This document shows, piece after piece, positions 9,319-19,513 of a stretch of DNA of 64,000 nucleotides (the stretch's first letter is position 1; each line of letters opens with the position of its first letter). Source of the DNA: Meconema thalassinum (Eukaryota; Arthropoda; Insecta; Orthoptera; Tettigoniidae). Below the pieces are notes generated by a model. The model did no database searches, had not been told where the DNA came from, and saw only the letters and a program-made list of their open reading frames with translations. Location: positions 788,144,979-788,208,978 of the forward strand of contig OX336389.2 in the NCBI GenBank assembly GCA_946902985.2. The letters are read 5' to 3'. Position numbers and translations under genes: made by a program.

Positions 9319-11160
9319 ATTCTGTCAATACGGAAAAATGTGCGACTTTAAAAGTCAAAAAGTTTATAGCAAGTACCAAAAGGTACTCATCGACCCTTCC
9401 ATTAGTCATTTTCAAAGAAAATTTTCGATTTTTTTATTGTCTTATTCGATAGTATGTCCTCTCTACTTTCCAGAAATATATAGTTTATACCAGTTTTATT
9501 GTTGTTTAGCTCATTTATAATAACTTTAATGATCGGTGAGCGCGCTTTTCAGCAGCTGTCATTTTGACGCATAGTTGCAGCAGATAAAGCACACATTAAT
9601 CTGGCTTTGAAACAGTCTACTCCAGAACTAAATCAATGTTGGAGATACTCTCGGGTCGGAGAATGCAGAGGATTGACCTAAAATCCAAAGAAAAGGCAGT
9701 TTTAGGAGTTGAAAAGTAAGAATCTTTGATCTAAATGTGTACCTCAACTGTAAGTTACGATTTCTCTCACTTCATTTTTTTCAATATTCGTTTTGACTTG
9801 GGCAGTTAAAATGTCCACTTTGAATTAAGATATTAGTTTCATTTAAAAACTAAAATGTAGACAAATAATGCAGCTATGTTGTAAAGCAGAATGAAGCTGT
9901 TAAATTGAAATTAGGGGTCGTGCCCCCCAAAATTAATTTATTTTTTCAATCAAAATAACGTAAATTGTAAAACAAAGCTAATATATTTGCCTCAACCAAT
10001 GATACAAAAACGATTCTGCTATACAACATTCTGAACATACAGCAGATCAATTTGCGACAACAATGACTCAATTAAGTTGAAAAAGAGCAAAGATATCGCG
10101 TCCTAAAAATACACGTTATTTTTGTGATTAATCTTTGAAAAAGACCCCCCCCCCCCAAATGTTTTTATTTTTTGGCAAAAATCCGCTAATGCATATTCCT
10201 GGAATAAGTGATATCAATTTCAAGAAAATAAGATAACTTGTAATGATATGTCTTCAGTAGTGTCGATGAGTACCTATTGTATTTATGCTAGCTGCATTTA
10301 ATGTCTGGCAATTGGATGCAACATGTTGTGGTCATCAGCATGCAAAGTATGTTTATCCAGCTTGCCATTCCTGCAGATAGTTAAGTTATTGTAGTTTTAG
10401 GGGGCCTACTCCTGCAGATAAGTTCGATATTCCTCCCCTTAAAATAACAGTTTGTTACTCCTGCGAGTGAGTGAGTCTTGTTATAAGTGTGTGTATCTAG
10501 TTGAATGAGGAATTCCATGTAGGCCTACTCAATCTCTACAAACTGGCTCCACATTCTACTTGTGATGGAGAAACATATTTGTCACCTCCATCTGTTTGCC
10601 TTCCTGTAAGATCTTTTCAGTAGCTTAATATTATGGTAGCGTTGAATGAAGATAGAACGAGCGATAACCTTCTCTATAATACATGAATTAGCCAAAATAT
10701 CTTATGAAGCGATGAGAAATAAATCAGGGAACGATGATTTCGTAGATGTTTCCTCCTCCGCCGTCTGTGACCCACCGTACCATCCCAAATACGATCACGA
10801 CTTATATAACAAAAATTACAGCTGTGACCGCCATTAGTCCAAATCAATCATCGGTTGCGGTCATGAGTATTCGGGTCTCTTCGTTAGCCCCACTGATCCG
10901 CTGGTCTGTCATCAAAACAATACTGCCAACCTCGCCCTTACGGTACTATGTGACACAAAGAAGCGCCCAGTTCACTCTCTAGTGCGCATCATTCGTGCCC
11001 AGCACTCAGTTCACCGCTCTAATTAGGCTAGTGTGTGCAATATTTCGCTTCTCTGTAATGATTATTTTTTCCATGGTTGAAATGTGTGTTTTTTGTTGTC
11101 TGCTCAGTAATTACTATGCAGTAGGCCTATATCGCTCCGCTGTAATAAATATGTGTATTT
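9319..11160. other. Unassigned AT-rich sequence, with a weak exon-like segment at 9636-9720
   Basis: An ATG at 9636 opens 27 codons rich in Lys and Arg and stops at 9717-9719, where GAAAA/GTAAGAATC looks like a good 5' splice site. It could be a 5' coding exon but has no support beyond that. A C-run lies at 10145-10156. Short frames near 10646-10982 show no domain. I see no other feature. Confidence 0.2.
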
Positions 11161-11164
11161 TTTT

Positions 11165-11830
11165 GCACAACTCTGGTTTGTGGCCAAGGCCACACCTACA
11201 CCTGACCTTCTAACCATCGTTTTGCCCAATCCAATGGTTTTTGACAATGGTTACAGCCTAACGCGCACAGACCAATGGTTTTGTGTCGACCGTGCCCCGC
11301 TAGCTGCGCGCGGTCATGGCCACACCCACACCAGACCTTCTAACCTTCGTTATGTGCAATCCAATGGTTAGGCTACAGCCTAACGTGCACAGACCAATGG
11401 TTTTGTGTCAACCGTGCCCCACTAGCTGCGCGCGGCCATGGCTACACGTGACCTTCTAACCTTTGTTTTGTCCAATCCAATGGTTTTTGACAATGGTTAC
11501 AGCCTAACGAGCATAGACCAATGGTTTTGTCTCAAGCGTGCCCCACTAGCTGCACGTTGCCAAGGCCACACCTACACCTGACCTCTGTTTTGTCCAATTC
11601 ATTGGTTTATGAGAATGGTGACAGCCTAACGCGCACAGACCAATGGTTTTGTGTCAAACGTGCCCCGCTAGCTGCGCGCGGCCAGGCCGCACCTACACGT
11701 AACCATTCTAACCTTCGTTTTGTCCAATCCAATGGTCCTTGAAAATGGTTACGGCCTAACGCGGCCAGATCAATGAGTTTTTCCAATGTTTACAGCCTAA
11801 CGCGTCCCGATGATGTTTTTTTTTGATCAA
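11165..11830 (+). repeat. ~122 bp satellite array with CCAAT motifs, about five units
   Basis: AGACCAATGGTTTTG recurs at 11269, 11391, 11515 and 11637, and a mutated form lies at 11766, giving periods of 122, 124, 122 and 129 bp. Each unit has an ATCCAATGG block, an ACAGCCTAACG block, a CCCCRCTAGCTGC block and a CACACCTACACC-type block. The array is CpG-rich. Short open frames through it are by-products of the period. Confidence 0.9.
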
Positions 11831-12581
11831 CAGTGATTTTGTATCCCACATGTGGGCAACAGTGTGTCCGTCTCGGTGCGTACCGCTAGAGTGAGTCTTG
11901 ATGACAATTGAACGAGATGCAAGCGCTGTCGAAACATGGCAGCCGTCTTTAAAATAGCAATTTATAACATCACATATTTACGAACTTTAGCACATATATG
12001 AGGTTCAGTAGTGACCAGGGTTGATAATTTAAATACGTTATATCACGCTGATGATGAAACGAGGACACAAGGTATGAAAAAGTCACATTCACATTACGAG
12101 GATGAACATGTCCACAGAGCATTAAGTTATCTCATTCACTTCAAGAATAACAGCATTAAGCAGTCTTCCAAATCACACTGGTTTTGAACATCAAAAATAT
12201 GTTCTGGCAGTGTTTTGAACCTTTCTGGTCTGAAGTCGAGCTACAGTCCAGTGGCTGCCTTCAGTAACTCTTTCCTCGTGTCGGGAACAAGAATTTGGGA
12301 TAATTGTCCTCGTGACAATAAGAATTGTACATACGGTGACTACGCCCCTGCAGTTTGGCTTAGGTCAGCACAATTATTGTAGTTGTGATAAGAATAGAAT
12401 ACCCTCTGTTCCGAATTTAATGTTTATACTCGTAATTTTTGCCCATAGCGGCCAACAACCCAATTTTTGAACTCGGTGACTGAACATGCGCATGCTTATA
12501 AGGTGCAGTGTAATTGTCCATGGCAAATATTCTGCGCTTATTTGCAATGTAGATGTAAAACTCTTACATGCAAACCACAAA
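11831..12581. other. No recognised feature
   Basis: Mixed-composition intergenic sequence. I find no coding frame or repeat that I can support. Confidence 0.4.
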
Positions 12582-12583
12582 TA

Positions 12584-12813
12584 CAGGGTCTTTTTTTTAG
12601 GTCGCTCGGCAGCGCCACGAGGACGGCACGGCTGACGCAATGACACTCTGTGCCTAGCCGTCTAATGCGCGCTTGTTTACCGCTATCGTACTGCATTCGG
12701 TCATCTTACCCGTCATGACGGGATATGCCTCTCGGCAAATGAGTCACCCGGCCGGGCTATCGCCTTCCGTGCATGTTCCCCTGAAACTCGGAGCGACCGA
12801 AAATAGGACCCTG
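12584..12813. mobile_element. 230 bp Tc1/mariner-type MITE candidate
   Basis: The ends are inverted: CAGGGTC followed by a T-run and GGTCGCTCGG on the left, and CGGAGCGACCG with GACCCTG on the right. Both ends abut TA (12582-12583 and 12814-12815), the target duplication of Tc1/mariner elements. It is too short to encode a transposase. The superfamily call rests only on the TA and the TIR. Confidence 0.6.
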
Positions 12814-12824
12814 TATTTTGCAAT

Positions 12825-12970
12825 TGCGATCGCAACTTGTGCTAACTCCCTAATTAGAAGAGGTGGGTTCGATTCCCTCCTCATACATCCTGGAAGTGGT
12901 TTTCTGTGGATTCCCAATTCAACTCCATGCAAATGCTGAGATGGTTCCTGACTTAAGGCCAATCCTCACC
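12825..12970 (+). mobile_element. tRNA-derived SINE fragment
   Basis: A B-box-like GGTTCGATTCCCTCC lies at 12865-12879, followed by body text with CCATGCAAATGCTGAGATGG and CTGACTTAAGGCC. This resembles a SINE body common in insects. Both ends are eroded, and no target duplication or A-rich tail was seen. Confidence 0.5.
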
Positions 12971-13233
12971 TGAATTACAAATACACACACTATTACAGCA
13001 TTCAGACTTTTCTTATACATAGGCCTGCACACAAACGTACACGGGGCTAAATGACCACAATGTCCAAGCTCCTCCAATGAAGCAACAATATGGTATGACT
13101 ACTCTCTATGCCAGTGTTCCAAACTTTTGTTGAGGTGCATGTGTAACAATGTTTCCTTATGTTATGACTGCATAATTTTGAAATGTTTTAAGCACCTAAT
13201 TTGGCTAATCTCTGTCTTTACATTGGCAGGTGA

Positions 13234-13450
13234 GGAATTTGTCAAGGAAGCTTATGATAAGCCCCATTATATTGCAACATTTACATTCTCTCCCCTCCAT
13301 CCAGCAACCCTGTCGATGTCATCTGCCTCCAGGACAGGATCTACACCAAGACTGAAGAAATGGGAGACCTCCCTTGTGGAATTGCTGCAATATACATAAG
13401 AAGAAAACAGAAATGTGTAATATGAAGAGTCAATAAAAAAGAGAAATGAA
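13234..13450 (+). other. Possible 3'-terminal exon or processed pseudogene
   Basis: A pyrimidine-rich ACATTGGCAG (ends 13230) precedes a segment whose first third reads sensibly in one frame (EEFVKEAYDKPHYI) and whose last third reads sensibly in another (DVICLQDRIYTK, then GIAAIYIRR, stopping at TGA near 13420). An AATAAA follows at 13431. The frame change suggests a frameshifted pseudogene. I do not recognise the protein. Confidence 0.25.
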
Positions 13451-13619
13451 ATTTAATTTCATAATCATATCTATACAGTTTACATTAATTTAAATGTGTT
13501 CCAACCTTTTTTTCCTGAAAGTATTTATAAACAGTAAAAATTGCAACGCTATAGACTTAACTCCATGAGGTACATCACAACTTTGCATAATAGGCCTGTT
13601 TTCATTCAACAAGATGTGC

Positions 13620-13848
13620 TGCCTGATTTAGGCGCATGGCACAGAGGTAATGTTTTTGACTGCTGTTCCCAAGGTTGCAGGATTGAATCCTGGCTCAATC
13701 AGTTGGTGCATAAATGAGAGAGAGTCGTATTATAGATTTTCTGGCATGTTAAAGATACCCTTTTGGGTGGAAATCCTGGCACCCTGGCACCTCTAAAAAT
13801 TCCAGTAGTAAATGAACGTAAAACCAATAACATAATTATTATTTGATT
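13620..13848 (+). mobile_element. tRNA-derived SINE
   Basis: The head has an A-box-like region (TTTAGGCGCATGGCACAGAGG) and a B-box-like GCAGGATTGAATCCTGGC at 13677-13694. The body has GGCATGTTAAAGATACCC and a 3' end of AAAACCAATAACATAATTATT, an ATT-type tail. It is diverged, and target duplications are not evident. Confidence 0.6.
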
Positions 13849-14929
13849 AAGGATGTTCCAAGAATGAAGCATGACTGTCCCACTATACTACTGTAGAGAT
13901 CTTTTTTTTAAACAAAACGCTAAAAATAGTTTTCAGTGCTGAGGACTGGAAGTATTATATTGTTAGAAGCTACCTAATGATTGATGTAAGTTACTCTATG
14001 CCTTTTGAAAAAATACTTTTTCTGAACCTGCTTGGATTACATTGTTCTTCTAGGACAATGGCAATAACAGAAAGGCACTCCTGTGTGAATACGAGTCAGT
14101 ATCTCAATGCATCTCTCATCCTAATTGCTGCATGTCATATGCAGTGATTTGTCAACTAGTCAGAATGCAGTTAATCTGAAATGAGCAAGAAAGCAATATA
14201 CCATGCTAGAATGTGAATGCATGCTGCTCGATTTGAAATCGACTCTAAAACCTGCTTTTTCTAGGGTGAATTGAAAGTTAGCATGGCACTTGGACAACAC
14301 ACCAGAGTGACTTAGCTGCCTTTGTGAGTGTATGTCATGTCTAATAATTAAGTTATTCACTAGATGTGAAAATACTCTCTATATAAATCAGGCTTAACAT
14401 GGGCACAGTGTTCACTGGTTCAGTGAAACTATTAGAAAAACAGCAGAAAAAAGGCAATAATACAATAAAAGTACTAATTTTAAAATGTTATTTATGTCTA
14501 GCTAGTCCTTCCATTTCTTGCCTTTCCTTGTGTACACAACGGAATTCATGGCATATGTAGTATAGTACCACACTTAACGCAGTCAATACGATGCAGGCGT
14601 TATACCACACGTCCTATTTACCTTCTTTTGACGAGCTGGGAAACATTTATCGCAGGTAAGAATACAGACTCTTAAAACTATGAAGTGTGTAGAATTGTCC
14701 ACAAGTTGTTATTGCAGGTTTCTTAAACTGATTATTAAACTAAGTGGAACACATACCATAGCCTATGTCCTTGGCTTTGGAAGCTGTACCATAACATGGC
14801 GGTTGGTAATTATTCTCAAGTTAGTAGTTTTAACGTGGCCTGAAAAGTTATGATTGGTCAGGTATGTGGGGTAGCCTATAAGGCCCCATGTCTAGCCTAC
14901 TACATGCAAGAGGCCTGTGTCTTTATATA
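13849..14929. other. No recognised feature
   Basis: AT-rich intergenic DNA. The minus-strand frame at 14160-14360 has no recognisable domain. Confidence 0.4.
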
Positions 14930-15026
14930 CTGACATTTTGCACAACCCCACCAAGGGATAATGCTAGCACCCTGGGATCTCAAACCGTTGCAATTATATA
15001 AAACGTTAAACCAATACTATCAAATT
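14930..15026 (+). mobile_element. 3' fragment of a SINE related to the copy at 13620
   Basis: Contains ACCCTGGGATCTCAAA and AAAACGTTAAACCAATACTATC, echoing the end of the SINE at 13620-13848. No tRNA-like head is present. The sequence from 15027 to 15589 shows nothing else that I can support. Confidence 0.4.
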
Positions 15027-15589
15027 TCACAATTTTGAGCCACAGTATCTCCTTTTTATGTCAACCATGCATTAATCGGGAATTGCACCTGGTTCTCCAA
15101 GAATATATTCCAGGATCGTTATTGTGTCCTTACCATTTCCTTTTGATAGGGATTACAGTACACCTCTACTACACAAGGAAATGGGAGTGGGATGAGTTTC
15201 AGGAGTCATGGAATGCCCCCTAATGAAAGAGATTGACAGCTTAACTTATTCAGTAGGTAGCCTAGGCCAAAGTGAGTAATAAATTTTACGCCTCTTACAA
15301 GTGATTGAGCACTATCTCATTGGACTAAATGGCAGTAAAATGCTAAAGAAATAAATGTAGGATTTATTCTTAAGCAATACACTGCAGTAGCAGGTAGGCC
15401 TATCAGGGTAGAAATGCTACAAATTATATTATCCTTCATCAGACATGGAAGCCATTACATCCCACGGCGACTCATTAGCTTACTTTTCTCACATACTTAA
15501 GTTGCCAGAGCCAAATACACGATGTACCCCTTCTTATTCGCGATAATCGGATCGCAACGAATGTAAACATGAGGCGGTCAGCTGTTCGT

Positions 15590-15775
15590 GCCGCCAGCCA
15601 TCATACTTCGCGCGCTGCGCCCAGGGAGAGCGAGTGCAGATACGTTCCAAATTACCGAGTGGTTACACTTCGAGTGTGGACAGAGTGATCGAGTGCAAGT
15701 GTACATGAGAGTGTGTGGAGTGCGAGTGCCGAGTGTTCATCATTTGCCAAACAGCCATACATTCACACAACAAAC
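15590..15775 (-). other. CpG-rich block, diverged inverted counterpart of 7460-7650
   Basis: The reverse complement of this block contains GGCTGTTTGGCAAATGATG and a TTTGGAACGTATCTG segment, resembling GGCTGTTTGCCAAATAGCC and the GTTCCAAATACGATC segment in the left block, plus similar runs of GAGTGCGAGTG type. The resemblance is patchy. Confidence 0.25.
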
Positions 15776-16139
15776 ACAACCATTTTATTTATTCCCAAAG
15801 CACATTCTTGACATGCACACTCATCCCAAAATAACTTCGTTAAATTATAAATTTAACATTTTCCCATTACAAAAAAAAAAAAGACTAAATACTAGTCATT
15901 TAATATTTACAAAAAAACAAATAGCACCTTTGTGCAGTCTTAAAAAAGAATCAAACTATTTACAATTTACCATTTTTAAATTCAAACTGAGTTAAAATTA
16001 AAACAAGAAGTTCCGTGAAGAACTATACAGCCTACTTTTCATGCCAATGATTATTCTAGAGAATATGAACCTATCTAGAATAATGACGAAATTAAGTGGT
16101 TAATATCCAAATATCTAATTAGGTCAAAATATACCTGGT

Positions 16140-17275
16140 ATAATGTAGCCTAGAGCACTAGAGTTGGCAGCCCTGGTGACTGAATATATTCTTAGTTCCA
16201 TCTCTTAAGGTACAGAATACAAAATTTGGTTGAAGTCCAAAGGACGTTACATGCAGTTAGACATTGGATCTATCAGCAAGCGTAAAAGCATGTTGCCAAC
16301 AATGTCATGCGTGTGCTGGTCAGAAATAATCTGAAATATTATGATATCTTGTTGTGCCAATTTTGGATGAAATACATTTGTTAGTATAGAAGTTACATGT
16401 ATTTTAAAATTGGACATATCAGCAGGCATAGAATCATGTTGGCAGCACTGCCTTGTATTAATTACTCCAAATTAATCTAGAATGTCAGGTGCTATACGTG
16501 TGCAAAGTATAGAGCTGTTGGCTTGCATACTTTCTGATATATTGATATTAGGGTAAAAAAATATAGACAGCATTTATTAACAGTTGGCAGCCCTGATTGC
16601 TCTTAACAATACTAATAGTAATATATGTTATGGTACACATAGCACATACGAAATTTGGTTGAAATCCAACTGATAGTATAGAAGTTACATGTATTTAAAA
16701 ATTGGTACTATCAGCAGGTTTATAATCATGTTGGTAGAACTGACGTATATAAGTTACTCCAATTTAATCTAAAATGTCAGAATATACGTGTGCATAGTTT
16801 AAAGCTGTTGGCTTGCATACTTTCTGATATATAGGTATTTGGATGAAAAAAATAGAGAGAGAGCAATTATTAACAGTTGGCAGCCCTGGTGGCCTTAAGA
16901 ATACGCTCAGACATATCTGCTTATGTACAGATACTACATACAAAATTTGGTTGAAATCCAATTGATAGTGTAGAAGTTATATGCATTTAAACATTGGACC
17001 TATCAGAAGGCTTAACATTATTTTGGCAACACTGTCATGGTTGGCCTCCTGGAAATTAAACTGAAATAGTCTTATCTACATGTGTGCCAATTTTGGAATA
17101 GCTCCCATTCATACCTTGTAAGATATCCAACATGGAGCTCAAATTTCTAGTGCGTTCTTTCAGCAGTTGGTAGCACTGACATCATTTTCAAATATGGACG
17201 TGAGATATTCCGGTGCACATCTTTACTCATACTAAATTTGGTTTTGATTGCTGCAGCCGTTTAGGAGTTGATAGG
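16140..17275 (+). repeat. Tandem array of ~290 bp units
   Basis: GTTGGCAGCCCTG occurs at 16163, 16583 and 16875, with a mutated GTTGGTAGCACTG at 17165. The last two spacings are 292 and 290 bp; the first (420) contains extra material. Units share AAATTTGGTTGAAATCCAA, AGAAGTTACATGTATTT and ATCAGCAGG blocks. The array ends in GCTGCAGCCGTTTAGGAG (17250-17267). It looks like the internal repeat array of a non-autonomous transposon. Confidence 0.8.
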
Positions 17276-17278
17276 GGG

Positions 17279-17333
17279 ACACACACACACAGCCAGCCAG
17301 CCAGACAGACAGACAGACAGACACACATTTTCC
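17279..17333 (+). repeat. Compound microsatellite (CA)n(CAGC)n(CAGA)n
   Basis: It lies directly after the repeat array's terminal motif, so it may be part of that element's 3' end. Confidence 0.9.
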
Positions 17334-17470
17334 CGGATCGATCTCATAAGTCTACTTTTTTCTCATTTTTGAAAAATGTGAAAAGTTGGCTAAAAATAAG
17401 GTTGCACAGGGCTTTTAAAGAGCAAAAGGTCTAAGCGGTTTCTACTATTTACAAAAAAATATTAAAAAAA

Positions 17471-17733
17471 TCCACAGCCTGCTTCCAGTCTCCGACCGGG
17501 TCAGGAATGGAATGAATGAAGCCCCCATTTAGCGGCGAGGATATGAACTGTGCCGGCTGCCGAGGCCTGACGCACTCCTCTGGGGCAATGATTAAATGAA
17601 TGACAGATGAAATGAAATGATAGTGGAGAGTGTTGCTGGAATGAAATTTTGACAGGGAAAACCGGAGTACCCGGAGAAAAACCTGTCTGCCTCCATTTTG
17701 TCCAGCACAGATCTCACATGGAGTGACCGGGAA
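17471..17733 (-). mobile_element. Head-truncated copy of the tRNA-derived SINE at 53426
   Basis: It matches the body of the full copy at 53426-53759 almost base for base, from TCCACAGCCTGCTTCCAGTC through the GGAGTACCCGGAGAAAAACC block. It stops at GTGACCGGGAAC, exactly where the tRNA B box would begin, so the tRNA-like head is missing on this minus-strand copy. It is flanked on both sides by similar A-rich/TTTACAAA sequence, which may hide the target duplication. Confidence 0.85.
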
Positions 17734-17783
17734 CAAAAAAAACTATTTACTATTTACAAAATCCATTATTTACAATGAACAAA

Positions 17784-19081
17784 TGTAACGGCTTCCTTTC
17801 TCGTTGGATATCGCTCTACAAGTTGGGCGATCATTTATAACGTTTCTACAGATATTACACTCAAGACTCCTTAAAACCACCTCATCGTTCTTATTTAGCA
17901 TTGGCCTGTCTAGACAGACGACATACACTTTATTAATTTAGATTTACTGGGCGCCAGTTATCGTAAAGATAACACATTAAAATTTTATTTAGCCACGGCC
18001 GCTCCCTTCCTTGAGCCAAGATCTATCATCGGAGCGTAGGGCAATAAACTTGCTCTATGAGATACTCTTTGCATTCCAACTATCCTATATATTCAACTCC
18101 CAATGAACAAGACATTTTAACTAATACTGGTTTATTTACAACAAAATTATTAACATTTGATCTGAGGTTTCGAGCTGTGTACAATATGTGCATTAATATT
18201 CCCTAATTGCGGGGCAATATTGACTGTCTTCTCGCTAGCGCTGATCTTCTGTGTTGATAATAACTCGGTCCACATACCTGGTGCCTTGTGGTTCAAAGTC
18301 CATCTCGTTGGTCTGCTTGTAGTCTAATTTGAGATCTTACGCCAACACACGTTTATTGACCTTTGAAAACATATGTTTTCTTCTTCTCGTTGTTGTTGTT
18401 GTTGTTGCTGCTGCTGCTGCTTGTTTCTGAGTTTGATCACCATGGTAAGCAAATTTGAACAAACCAGGCTAATTGAATTCACTAAGTCCCATCTTACTGA
18501 GGGACTGGCAGAGTCTACGACTCACAAAGTCAGTGAGTGAGTGCGTGATCGAATATGTGAATGACAGAATAGAATCTATAGAATAGCCAGTGCTGAAGTC
18601 GCGCTGGGCTTTTATACACTCTGAATGGTCCCGATGTTTCGCGGCATAAATTTGCCCGCGACCCATCAGACCAATTATAGCAAAGCATTTCTCAGTCCTC
18701 AAGCGACGCTAAAACTTCTCCGAGCGGGAATACAGGCCCGCGTACTTCAAATATTCCACTCAGAACCCGCTATTCCTCTCGTTGCGCATTTATATATTCC
18801 GCCGAAATCTTTCTCCAAGCCCTTGTCTCCAGTCAGCGTGGCTTCGTTCCAGAAATACATTTTCTTGCAATATGTTGCTTCACCGTCCGTAACTTCTTCC
18901 AACCATGCCCGTCCTGTCTTTACAATTTAACTAATAAAACAGCCCTAGACCTCTATAAAAACCCTGTTTCTTAATCTAAGCACTTGACAATATTATATAT
19001 GACTATGGTAATGACGTGAATATGGTATGGCCCCTCCTTTGATATTAATGGGTGAATAAAACGATATAACTTTGATATTTC

Positions 19082-19115
<34 letters not shown>

Positions 19116-19173
19116 CAATGACTTTAAAAATAATAATAATAATAATTTGTACCGTAATCAAGATTACGTTACA
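17784..19173 (-). repeat. 3' LTR of the intact gypsy element
   Basis: 1390 bp, TG...CA bounded. It contains a minus-strand TATAAAAG at 18616-18609 and a GTT/GCT microsatellite near 18395-18420. An (AAT)n tract lies at 19082-19115. A block GCCACGGCCGCTCCCTTCC near 17994 matches a phrase common in insect SINEs, perhaps captured. The short open frames inside are present in both LTRs and show no domain. Confidence 0.93.
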
Positions 19174-19513
19174 AAACGTCCCCATGGTTTCATAAAGAAT
19201 GTAATGAATGATGAAATCACAAATTTTCCCTTTAAAACTTAACAGGAAATACACTGAATATACATATATGACCCTTCAAATTACATACATAATGATTATA
19301 CCCTTTTCATTTTCCTTGATTGATCTGCACTCTTCTTGCAATGTTACATAAACATTCTGATTGTCCTGTGCAGTCATACAGGATTTACATGCTACATTTG
19401 TTCTTGTAGTCCCTTACAATAACAGAACACAATATATATTGCTTCTTGTTTCACGCAACACAAGTGATTTATCTCACTTCCACCAATTCCTTAGAGCCAC
19501 GACACGACTCTAA
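19174..19513 (-). other. 3' untranslated region between pol and the 3' LTR
   Basis: It holds no coding frame. Next to the LTR the minus strand reads CCATGGGGACG, a weak purine-rich candidate for the polypurine tract. Confidence 0.5.

Noticed and set aside
17990..18015. SINE captured inside the young LTR
   Set aside because: Only about 20 bases match a common SINE phrase; there is no head, tail or duplication, so this was noted but not called.
18625..18930. 101-residue open frame inside the gypsy LTR, also at 25518-25823
   Set aside because: It is antisense to the element, duplicated only because the LTR is, and has no recognisable domain.
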